Shown in pieces: positions 37,197 to 45,150 of a stretch of 64,000 bases of DNA. The notes beneath the pieces were generated by a model. The model made no database searches. It was not told where the DNA came from and saw only the letters and a program-made list of their open reading frames with translations. Positions within the stretch are counted from its first letter, which is position 1. Every line of letters begins with the position of its first letter. The position numbers and the translations under genes are program-made. Source of the DNA: Planctomycetota bacterium (GTDB taxonomy: Bacteria; Planctomycetota; UBA1135; GCA-002686595); NCBI GenBank assembly GCA_030746555.1, contig JASLMK010000100.1, forward strand, positions 1 to 64,000, read 5' to 3'.

Positions 37197-37228
37197 GCGC
37201 TGCTCCCGCGCGGGTCTCTTCAATCGGG

Positions 37229-38104
37229 CTACGGACAAACCACCCGCACCGCCTCGGGATCGATCTCGAAGCGGGCGGGCAGGTGTCCGAGGGACTCGCC
37301 GTCGGCCTCGACGCCGACCTGCGTCGCACCGCGCACCTCGACCGTGCGGGCCCTCTCGACCTGCGCGCACGGATCGTCCGCCGGCGGGCCGTGGCCGAGG
37401 GACGGGAAGGTCCTCAGGATTCGGGCGCGGCTGAGGTCGCGCAGAACCAGGAGGTCGAACAGGCCGTCGTCCGGACGGGCGTCGGGCGCGGGCGTCAGGC
37501 CGCGGCCGAAGTGCCGGCCGTTGGCGATCACGAGGTTCGTGAGCCGGGCCACCTCCAGGCGCCGCTCGCCGTCGAGGACGATCTCGACCTCGTGCGGACG
37601 GTGCGAGGCCAGGGCGCCGAGGGTCGCCAGGGGATAGGCGAGGAAGCTCGGAGCGCGGCGGCTGTAGCGGTTCATCAACTCGACGACCCCGGCGGCGAGG
37701 CCGACGTTGGCGATGTTGGCGAAGGCGACCGGCGGGCGCTCACCGAGGGTTACGAGGCCGACATCGAGGGGCCGCGCGCGACCGTCGCGCGCCAGCACGA
37801 GGGCGCTCTCGAGGTCGGTGGGGATGGCGAGCATGCGCGCGAAGTCGTTGCCGGTCCCCGCCGGGACGATTCCCAGGGGAACGCCACAGCCGCGCAGGGC
37901 GGCGGCGGCCTGCATCACCATCCCGTCGCCCCCCGCGACGGCCACACGCTCGCAGCCCGCCGCCAGGGCCTCGCCGAAGCGTGTGCCCGCGTCGTCGGGT
38001 CCGCGGGTGAAGACCAGGTCTACCCTCAGGGCGGCCGCCGCGCGCTCGAGGGCCCGGCGCCGTCGTGTGCGGGGGTTGGCGATGCAGCGCAGAGGCCGAT
38101 TCAT
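37229..38104 (-). CDS. Diacylglycerol/lipid kinase (DagK/YegS family)
   Basis: 291 residues. ATP-binding and catalytic features of the DAGK family: RCIANPRTRR at the N-terminus, VAVAGGDGMVMQAAAAL (GGDG motif), GIVPAGTGNDFARML (GTGNDFA) and a C-terminal beta-sandwich ending ADGESLGHLPARFEI. It would phosphorylate a diacylglycerol, an alkylglycerol or a similar lipid. ATG 38104 overlaps the glpD stop as ATGA. It is the last gene of an operon with glpD and the alkyl-DHAP-synthase-like gene, which places it in (ether) glycerolipid metabolism. Confidence 0.9.
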   Translation of the reverse strand: MNRPLRCIANPRTRRRRALERAAAALRVDLVFTRGPDDAGTRFGEALAAGCERVAVAGGDGMVMQAAAALRGCGVPLGIVPAGTGNDFARMLAIPTDLESALVLARDGRARPLDVGLVTLGERPPVAFANIANVGLAAGVVELMNRYSRRAPSFLAYPLATLGALASHRPHEVEIVLDGERRLEVARLTNLVIANGRHFGRGLTPAPDARPDDGLFDLLVLRDLSRARILRTFPSLGHGPPADDPCAQVERARTVEVRGATQVGVEADGESLGHLPARFEIDPEAVRVVCP

Positions 38105-39684
38105 GCCGGCACCCCGAAGAGCCGAGCCTGCTCGCTGTACTCGTCGAGCTCGGCGCTGACGTCCCAACCGGTCTTGACCGCCAGGAAGCGGGCGATGGAC
38201 TCGGCCGCGGCGGCGGTCCCTTCGGGCGCCAACAAGCCAAGGCGCGTGCGGCGCAGCAACAGGTCGGCGAGGGTCACCGCTCGCTCGTGCTCCAGGGCGT
38301 AAACCGCCTCCGCGAGGCTCTCCGGCCGGCTCTCGACCAGAGGGCGGGCGAGGTCGCCGTCGCGTTCCTGCATCCCGCGCACCACCGCCGCCTCGCTGCC
38401 ATGAGAGCGCACGAGCGGGTCGTCGCCCGCGGGCGCGGCGAAGAGCGCGAGGGTTCTGGTCGTGCAGGGGGCCGTCCTCCCGAGGGCCTCCGCGACGCGA
38501 TCGACGACCCGCTCGGCCATGTGGCGGTAGGTCGTCAGCTTGCCGCCGGTGACCGAGATCAGGCCCGAGGGGGAGCGCTCGATCACGTCGTCGCGCGGCG
38601 CGCGTGAGGGATCGGCTTCGTTGTCGTGGCCGAGCAGGGGCCGCAGCCCGGCCCAGGTGGCGAGGACGTCGCCGCGACCCAACCCAAGGTCGGGAAAGCG
38701 CTCGTTGGCGAGAGAGAGCAGCAGCTCCACGTCCGCCGCTGTCGCCCGAACCTCATCGAGGTCGTCGTCGTGCTCGGTGTCGGTGGTGCCGAGGATCGCC
38801 CGCTCTCCCCAGGGGAGCAGGAAGCCCGACGGCCCTCCCCGCGGTAGGGAAAAAGCCACGGCGCAGCGGTTGCGCACGCGCTCGCGGGGCAACAGCAGGT
38901 GCACGCCCTTGGACGGGCGCAGCAGCGCACTCGCCCGCGGCTGATCGAGGCGCCGCAACTCGTCGCACCAGACGCCGGTCGCGTTGACGATGACGCGCGC
39001 CTCGATGCTGCTCTCGCTCCCGCCGCGGACGTCGCGCAGGCGCGCGCCGCTGACTTGGCCGTCGGAGTGACAGAGCTCGTCGACGCGAACGTAGCTCAAG
39101 GCCGTGCAGCCGGCGCTGACGGCGCGCTTGAGCACGTGCAGGGTCAGGCGGCAGTCGTCGGCGCGGGCGTCGTGGAACACGTAGGCGCTGCGGTCGGTGG
39201 GGGCGAGCGACGGGAGTTGCTCGAGGGCGAGCGCGCGGTCGAGGTGACGGTGCCCCCGACGGGCGTGCCTGCCACCGGCGGAGCCGTAGAGCCACATCCC
39301 GGTCCCGAGGACGAGCCGCTTGCCGAGGCCGCCGTCGACGGGCAGCAGGAACGGCAGGTCCTCGACGAGGTGCGGCGCGAGGCGCTGCAGGGTGGCTCGC
39401 TCGCGCGACGATTCGCGCGTCGTGCGCCACTGCCCTTGGCGCAGGTAGCGCAGGCCTCCGTGGATCAGCTTCGAGGAGCGGCTGCTCGTGCCCGAGGCGA
39501 AGTCGCCCTTGTCGACCAGAGCCGTGCGCAGGCCGCGCGCCGCGGCGTCGAGGGCGATCCCCGCTCCGGTGATGCCGCCTCCGATGACGAGCAGGTCGAC
39601 CGGGCGGGAGGAGAGGCCCGCGAAGTCCCGCCCGCGGTCGCTGCGCGACCAGACAGGCATGCGCACGGGGCCCGCCGGCTTCAC
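38101..39684 (-). CDS. glpD: FAD-dependent glycerol-3-phosphate dehydrogenase
   Basis: 527 residues; oxidises sn-glycerol-3-phosphate to DHAP at the membrane. FAD-binding LLVIGGGITGAGIALDAAARG at the N-terminus, SRSSKLIHGGLRYLRQGQ, VNATGVWCDEL, SKGVHLLLPRER, AILGTTDTEHDDDLDEV and TGGKLTTYRHMAE are all GlpD signatures. The GTG at 39684 overlaps the upstream gene stop as GTGA, so I chose it over ATG 39660. The neighbour upstream consumes a DHAP derivative, so here GlpD may supply DHAP for ether-lipid synthesis as well as serving respiration. Confidence 0.93.
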   Translation of the reverse strand: MKPAGPVRMPVWSRSDRGRDFAGLSSRPVDLLVIGGGITGAGIALDAAARGLRTALVDKGDFASGTSSRSSKLIHGGLRYLRQGQWRTTRESSRERATLQRLAPHLVEDLPFLLPVDGGLGKRLVLGTGMWLYGSAGGRHARRGHRHLDRALALEQLPSLAPTDRSAYVFHDARADDCRLTLHVLKRAVSAGCTALSYVRVDELCHSDGQVSGARLRDVRGGSESSIEARVIVNATGVWCDELRRLDQPRASALLRPSKGVHLLLPRERVRNRCAVAFSLPRGGPSGFLLPWGERAILGTTDTEHDDDLDEVRATAADVELLLSLANERFPDLGLGRGDVLATWAGLRPLLGHDNEADPSRAPRDDVIERSPSGLISVTGGKLTTYRHMAERVVDRVAEALGRTAPCTTRTLALFAAPAGDDPLVRSHGSEAAVVRGMQERDGDLARPLVESRPESLAEAVYALEHERAVTLADLLLRRTRLGLLAPEGTAAAAESIARFLAVKTGWDVSAELDEYSEQARLFGVPA

Positions 39685-41252
39685 AGGAGCTTCTCGGGAT
39701 TCAGGATGCCGGTCGGATCGAGCTCGCGCTTGGCCGCGCGCAGCAGGGCCATGCCGCGCTCGCCGTGCTCGACGGCCATGAACGGTCGGTGGTCGTGGCC
39801 CACGGCGTGGTGGTGGCTGAGGGCGGCTCCGTGGGCGGCGAGCACCTCGCCCGCGGCGCGCTTGGTGCGCGTCCACAGCTCCAGGGCCTGCTCGGGGTCC
39901 GGCGCGTCGGCGAACCAGGTGAAGTACAGCGACGCGCCGTCGGGGTAGGCGTGGGAGAGGTGGCACATCACCAGCGGCGCCTCGAGAGCCTCGCGCACCG
40001 CCTCGACCAGAGCCGGGATGCGGGCGTAGGTCGTCGCGGTCTCGAAGGTCTCGGCCAGCACGCCGACGTCGAGCAGCCGGTCGCGCAGGTAGGGGTGGGC
40101 GAAACGCTCCCGCTCCCAGTGGCGACCAGGGGAGGAGCCGACGGGGAACCCGCCGCCGGCGCGGGCGATTCGAGAGGCGTGGCCCTGCTCGCCTCGCGCG
40201 ACGCGGTCGCCGGCCGGCCCCGCGCCCTCGAACCCGGCCATGAGGTGGCAGCCGTCGAGGCGGCTGCCCGCGCCGAACGCGCGCAGCAGGCGCGGGCCGA
40301 GCTTGCGGTCGGCGCCGGAGAGGGTGAGGTGCAGGCGCGTCTCCAGCTCATCGGACAACCGCAGCACCGCAGGCCGCAGGCCGGCCTGCATCATCTCGCG
40401 CAGGGCCGCGCGCCCGGAGGCGAAGCAGGGGAAGAACCACGACGAGAAGCGCATCGCGCCGGGGAGCCGGTGGACCCGCAGGGTGACGTCGGTCAGGACG
40501 CCGAGCTGGCCCTCGCTGCCGACGAGCAGCTCGCGCAGCTCCGGCCCGCTGGCGCGGGCGGGTAGGGCGGGCACGGTCCACTCGCCTCCGGGCGTCACGG
40601 CGCGCAGGCCCGCCACCATGTGCTCGATCTTCCCCCAGCGCGTCGAGTTCTGGCCCGCCGAGCGCGTCGCCACCCAGCCTCCGAGCGTGGAGTGCTCGAA
40701 CGACTGGGGGAAGTGCCCGACGGACCAACCGCGGGCGTTGAGGCGCGCCTCGAGGTCCGGCCCGAGGACGCCGCACTGCGCCTCGACCAGGCCGGACTCC
40801 TCGTCCACCTCGCCCACGCTCGACAGCCCGCCGAGGTCGAGGCTCACTGCGGCGCGGTGCCCGCCGCGCCGTGCGTCGACGCCACCCACGACGCTCGTTC
40901 CCCCTCCGAAGGGGATGACGGCCACGTCCTCGCGGGCGGCCCAGGCGAGGGCCTCGGCGACCTCGGCGGCCGAACCGGGGAAGAGCACCGCGTCGGGGGC
41001 ATGGGGCAGGCGCGCCAACCGAAGCAGGAGGAGGTCGTGGCTGCTCTTGCCCGTGCTGTGAACCAGCCGCTCGTGGGGGTCGACAGAGGATCGCAGCGGC
41101 GGGGAGAGCGGGACCGGCGGCGGCGGCTGCGGCGCGTCGCCGACCGGACGCGGCGGACGATCTTCGGCTCCCAGCAGGGAGAAGAGGGCCGCCCGAGCCT
41201 CTTCCGGAAGGGGGCCGTCCCGGCCGTCGCGGCCCCAGCCCCACCAGCGCAT
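39681..41252 (-). CDS. Alkyl-dihydroxyacetonephosphate synthase-like flavoprotein
   Basis: 523 residues. It starts with the motif MRWWGWG that opens alkyl-DHAP synthases (AGPS). FAD-binding PCMH domain: VIPFGGGTSVVGGVD and SLDLGGLSSV, then GHFPQSFEHSTLGGWVATRSAGQNSTRWGKIE. The C-terminal part has SHAYPDGASLYFTWF, the GAALSHHHAVGHDHRPFM catalytic histidine cluster and LDPTGILNPEKL. AGPS swaps the acyl chain of acyl-DHAP for a fatty alcohol, making the ether bond. First of three overlapping genes with glpD and the lipid kinase. An FAD-linked (lactate-type) oxidase is the alternative, but RWWGWG and the His cluster favour AGPS. Confidence 0.83.
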   Translation of the reverse strand: MRWWGWGRDGRDGPLPEEARAALFSLLGAEDRPPRPVGDAPQPPPPVPLSPPLRSSVDPHERLVHSTGKSSHDLLLLRLARLPHAPDAVLFPGSAAEVAEALAWAAREDVAVIPFGGGTSVVGGVDARRGGHRAAVSLDLGGLSSVGEVDEESGLVEAQCGVLGPDLEARLNARGWSVGHFPQSFEHSTLGGWVATRSAGQNSTRWGKIEHMVAGLRAVTPGGEWTVPALPARASGPELRELLVGSEGQLGVLTDVTLRVHRLPGAMRFSSWFFPCFASGRAALREMMQAGLRPAVLRLSDELETRLHLTLSGADRKLGPRLLRAFGAGSRLDGCHLMAGFEGAGPAGDRVARGEQGHASRIARAGGGFPVGSSPGRHWERERFAHPYLRDRLLDVGVLAETFETATTYARIPALVEAVREALEAPLVMCHLSHAYPDGASLYFTWFADAPDPEQALELWTRTKRAAGEVLAAHGAALSHHHAVGHDHRPFMAVEHGERGMALLRAAKRELDPTGILNPEKLL

Positions 41253-41427
41253 TCCGCTCACCGACCAGTCCTCCGAGCGGAGAGGAGGGCGACGGCGAAT
41301 CGGGAAGGGCCGGGGGAGATCATCGAGAGCAGGATCGACGAGGGCGGGTCGGTGGTCGAGGCGACGGGCGAGAGGATACCCCGCCGCCGCGCCAAGCCAC
41401 TTCCCTTCCCTCGCCCGGTCGTGGATC

Positions 41428-42897
41428 ATGGACCGAATGGACTCGGTGGACCACACGCTCCTGACGCGCTCCGCAACCGTCCTCGCGCGTTGGATCGCCG
41501 GCGGCGAGGAGAGCTCCGAGGAGATCGTCTCGGCCCACATCCGCCGCATCCGCCAGGTCAACCCAGCACTGAACGCTCTCGTGAACGAGCGCTTCGAAGA
41601 GGCGCTCGAAGAGGCCCGCGCGGTCGACCGCGCCGTGGCGGCGGCGCCCGCGGGAGCGGAGTTCCCGCCCTTCTACGGCGTCCCGTTCTCCCTCAAGGAG
41701 TGCATCCCCGCCGCGGGCCAGCCGCACACGAGCGCCCTGGTGGCGCGCAGCGGCATGGTCGCTGAGCGGGACGCGCCGGCCGTCGCCCGCATGAGAGCGG
41801 CCGGGGGCATCCTCCTGGGCGTGTCCAACCTCTCCGAGGCGGGCTTTTGGATCGAGTCGGTCAATCGCGTCTACGGTCGAACCGGGAATGCCTACGATCC
41901 TCGGCGTACCTGCGGCGGCAGCTCCGGCGGCGAGGGCGCCCTGGTCGGCTCGGGGTGCACCCCGATCGGCATCGGCAGCGACATCGGCGGCTCGATCCGC
42001 ATCCCCGCCTTCTTCAACGGCGTGTTCGGCCACAAGCCCAGCGGCGGACTGGGGTCGATCGAGGGGCACCAGCCGATGCCGAACGGCTTCGCACGGCGCT
42101 ACCTGTGCATCGGCCCGCTCGCCCGCCACGCGGAAGACCTCTGGCCGCTGCTCGAGGTGCTCACCGCCGAGGGGGAAGGGAGCCCCGCCGGCGAAGAGCG
42201 CCTGCGGGGCGATCCCGCGGAGGTCGACCTCGGCGCGCTGCGCCTGCTCCACTGGACCGACACCGGGATGTGCAGCGTCAGCCGGGAGCTGCGCGAGACC
42301 CAGGACAGGTGGGCGGCCGCCCTGGTGGCAGGCGGGATGAGCGCGGACGACACGCCGCGTCCGGCCACCTTCGCGCGCGCCTTCGCCATCTGGACGCAGT
42401 GCATGCGCGAGGCCGCGGCGGACGTTCCCCTGCGCGTGCACCTGGGCGCGGGAGAGGCGATCAACCCGTGGAAGGAACTGCTGCTGTGGACCGTCGGGCG
42501 CTCCCGCCACTCCCTGCCGCCGTTGGTCGTGGCCGCGGGGGAGAACCTGCCGCTGATCGTCCCCCGCGACCGCCGCCCGGTGATGGAGGAGATGGCGGCC
42601 CTGCGCGCGGAGCTCAACGGGCTCCTCGGGCGAGACGGCGTGCTCCTGTTCCCCAGCTACGCGGACGTCGCACCCCGCCATCGCGTTCCCCTCCTGCGGC
42701 CGTTCCAGTGGCTCTGCGCGGGTCTATTCAACATCCTCGAGCTGCCGGTGACCCAGGTGCCCCTGGGGCTGGGGACGCGCGGCCTGCCCCTGGGGGTCCA
42801 AGTCGTCGCGGCGCACGGCAACGACGAGCTCACGATCGCCGTGGCGAGCGAGCTCGAGCGCCTCGTCGGCGGCTGGCGCCCGCCGTTCGAGGGCTAG
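41428..42897 (+). CDS. Amidase-signature hydrolase (FAAH/GatA-like)
   Basis: 489 residues. The Ser-cisSer-Lys catalytic triad is visible: Lys in FSLKECIPAAG, the cis-Ser in CGGSSGGEGALVG and the nucleophile in GSDIGGSIRIPAFF. The overall arrangement, including the C-terminal VTQVPLGLGTRGLPLGVQVVA, is nearer to fatty-acid-amide hydrolases and other free-standing amidases than to GatA, and no gatB/gatC is adjacent. Starts at ATG 41428 (ATG 41437 is possible). Divergent from the ether-lipid operon with a 175-bp gap in which I see no clear site. Confidence 0.87.
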   Translation: MDRMDSVDHTLLTRSATVLARWIAGGEESSEEIVSAHIRRIRQVNPALNALVNERFEEALEEARAVDRAVAAAPAGAEFPPFYGVPFSLKECIPAAGQPHTSALVARSGMVAERDAPAVARMRAAGGILLGVSNLSEAGFWIESVNRVYGRTGNAYDPRRTCGGSSGGEGALVGSGCTPIGIGSDIGGSIRIPAFFNGVFGHKPSGGLGSIEGHQPMPNGFARRYLCIGPLARHAEDLWPLLEVLTAEGEGSPAGEERLRGDPAEVDLGALRLLHWTDTGMCSVSRELRETQDRWAAALVAGGMSADDTPRPATFARAFAIWTQCMREAAADVPLRVHLGAGEAINPWKELLLWTVGRSRHSLPPLVVAAGENLPLIVPRDRRPVMEEMAALRAELNGLLGRDGVLLFPSYADVAPRHRVPLLRPFQWLCAGLFNILELPVTQVPLGLGTRGLPLGVQVVAAHGNDELTIAVASELERLVGGWRPPFEG

Positions 42898-43097
42898 TCG
42901 GCGGACCTCGACGACCGACTCCCCCCCCCGACCCAGTGCGTATTCCGGCCTGGAACAGGCGCGCCTAGAGTGGATCGTGCGGCGCTCGTGAGGGCTTCGC
43001 GTCCAACCTGGCGAGGCAAGCGGCGGACACGGACTGGAGCGCCCTGCGCAGGGCAGGCTGGACCGACCGTCTGGGGCGCTGGACCTCGGGAAGCGGC

Positions 43098-45131
43098 TTG
43101 TTCTTGATCGTCAGCGGCCTGGCGGTCTTCGCCCTGCCCTTCAGCGCGTTCACCCAGCACTCCCTGCTCGTCCACACGCTGGTTGGAATCCTCTTCCTCC
43201 CCGCGGCCGGCGTCTACCTCGCGCGTCACGTCAGGGCGTGGCTGGCCTTCCCCCTGACCCACATCAAGTTCACCGGCTGGGCGAGCGGCGTGATGCTCGT
43301 CGTCTGCGTCGTCTCGGGCCTGTGGCTCACGGGGCAGGGCGCCTTGGGGACGCGCATCTCCTACCTGTGGCGCGCGGTCCACATCGTCACGACCTTCGGG
43401 TTGATCCTGTTCGCCGTTCCCCATCTCGTCGCCGTCTTCCTGCGCAAGCCGACGCGTGCCGACGGGGCCGCGTCGCTGGCCGCCGTCCGCAGGGGTTGGT
43501 CGCGCTTCACCCTCGGTTCCGCACTCGTCCCCTGTCTGGTCGTGGGCGCCCTCGCGTTCACGATCCCGGCGGTGTCCTTCGACAACGCCTTCCCCGTGGA
43601 CTACGAGCACAGCCCCTACGAGGGGGCCGGGCCGTTCTCGCCGAGCCTCGCGACGACGTCCACCGGCGGCGCCCTCGACAGCCGCTCCCTGGGGGACTCG
43701 GCTTCCTGCGGGACATCGGGTTGCCACGAGGAGATCTATCGGGAGTGGCTCCCCAGCGCCCACCGTTACGCGTCCATGGACGCCGGCTTCCAGAAGATCC
43801 AGAGCGTGATGGCCCAGCAGAACGGCCCGGTCACGACTCGCTACTGCGGGGGCTGCCACGATCCGATCTCGCTCTTCTCGGGCACCAAGAACATCGGTGT
43901 CGACGACCTCACGGGCCTGGCGGGCTACAACGAGGGGATCAGCTGCGTCGCCTGCCACGCCGTGGAGGCCACCGACGTCCAGGGGAACGCCAACTACGTG
44001 ATGGCGCAGCCGGCGCGCTACGTCTTCGAGCTGCGGGACGGGCCCGTGGCCGGTTTCCTCTCGAAGTTCTTGATCCGCACCTACCCCGCCCACCATGTCG
44101 AGACCTTGTCCCGGCGCATGTTCAAGACGCCGGAGTTCTGCGCGGCCTGTCACAAGCAGTTCATCGACGAGGAGGTGAACGACGTCGGCTGGGTCCAGCT
44201 CCAGAACCAGTACGACAACTGGCGTGCCAGCCGCTGGCACGACGCCGACGACCCCGAGCAGACGATCGAGTGCCGCGAGTGCCACATGCCGCTGGTGGAT
44301 TCGCTCGACCCGGCGGCGGGGGACGAGGCGGACTTCAATCGCTCAGCCGACGACGGGAAGCACCGCAGCCATCGGTTCCTGGGGGCGAACCAGTTCATCC
44401 CGCTGTTGCACGAGCTCGAGGGAGCCGAGGAGCACGTAGAGCTCGTCGAGGCCTGGTTGCGGGGAGAGCTCGAGATTCCCGAGATCGCCGACCGCTGGCA
44501 CGAGGGGCCGGCGGTGCCGATCGCCCTGGAGGTGCCCGAGGAGGTCCGGCCCGGGGAGGAGTTCCCGATCCGGGTCCACGTGGCCAACAACAAGGTCGGT
44601 CACGACTTCCCGACCGGCCCCCTCGACATCATCCAGGCCTGGATCGAAGTGCGGGTGACCGACGCCGACGGTCAGGTCGTCTTCCACACCGGGACCGTGG
44701 ACGAGCGGAACTTCGTCGAGCCCGGCAGCTACATGTTCAAGGCCGAGCCGGTCGATCGCTACGGCAACCTGATCGACAGGCACAACCTGTGGGAGATGGT
44801 CGGCGTGCGCTTCAAGCGCTCCCTGTTCCCCGGAGCCGCGGAGGTGGCGCGCTTCTCGTTCGATTGCCCGGGAGCCGCCCCGGCCGTGACGCAAGGCGAC
44901 GGCGGTGCGGGTGGCGGAGCGGAAGACGCGCCCGAGCCCTACCGGGTCCTGACCCCGGCCTCAGCGCGTGGACCGTTCGAGGTATCCGCCATGCTGCACT
45001 ACCGCAAGTTCGACCAGTTCCTCTTGAACTTCGCCTTCGGAGAGGATTCGGGGCTCACGGCGCCGATCACGACCGTCGCGGAGGCCAGCGCCACGGTCGG
45101 CCTGGCGGCAGAGGGACGCAAGGGACTCTGA
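43098..45131 (+). CDS. Membrane b-type / pentahaem c-type cytochrome fusion
   Basis: 677 residues from TTG 43098. Four membrane helices with paired histidines (VHTLVG, ARHVRAW, AVHIVTTFG, VPHLVAVF) suggest a b-haem quinol-oxidising anchor, followed by a fifth helix. A periplasmic domain has five c-haem motifs: CGTSGCH (CX4CH), CGGCH, CVACH, CAACH and CRECH, in the style of the cytochrome c554/NapC/HAO group. A beta-sandwich (VHVANNKVGHDFPTGP) forms the C-terminus. The frame is open back to 42969 with coding-like residues (DWSALRRAGWTDRLGRW) but no ATG/GTG/TTG, so the true start is uncertain. Probably passes quinol electrons to periplasmic acceptors. Confidence 0.8.
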   Translation: MFLIVSGLAVFALPFSAFTQHSLLVHTLVGILFLPAAGVYLARHVRAWLAFPLTHIKFTGWASGVMLVVCVVSGLWLTGQGALGTRISYLWRAVHIVTTFGLILFAVPHLVAVFLRKPTRADGAASLAAVRRGWSRFTLGSALVPCLVVGALAFTIPAVSFDNAFPVDYEHSPYEGAGPFSPSLATTSTGGALDSRSLGDSASCGTSGCHEEIYREWLPSAHRYASMDAGFQKIQSVMAQQNGPVTTRYCGGCHDPISLFSGTKNIGVDDLTGLAGYNEGISCVACHAVEATDVQGNANYVMAQPARYVFELRDGPVAGFLSKFLIRTYPAHHVETLSRRMFKTPEFCAACHKQFIDEEVNDVGWVQLQNQYDNWRASRWHDADDPEQTIECRECHMPLVDSLDPAAGDEADFNRSADDGKHRSHRFLGANQFIPLLHELEGAEEHVELVEAWLRGELEIPEIADRWHEGPAVPIALEVPEEVRPGEEFPIRVHVANNKVGHDFPTGPLDIIQAWIEVRVTDADGQVVFHTGTVDERNFVEPGSYMFKAEPVDRYGNLIDRHNLWEMVGVRFKRSLFPGAAEVARFSFDCPGAAPAVTQGDGGAGGGAEDAPEPYRVLTPASARGPFEVSAMLHYRKFDQFLLNFAFGEDSGLTAPITTVAEASATVGLAAEGRKGL

Positions 45132-45150
45132 GCCGGAGCGGGCGCACCCG

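Noticed and set aside
37200-37228. CCCGCGCGGG palindrome between the convergent napB and lipid-kinase genes as a bidirectional terminator
   Set aside because: It has no loop-forming spacer and no clear T-runs on either side; too short to support a call.
42898-43097. Possible small gene in the gap before the multihaem cytochrome
   Set aside because: Frames starting at GTG 42977 and GTG 42988 stop quickly or have no protein-like content; the open stretch belongs to the cytochrome's own frame.
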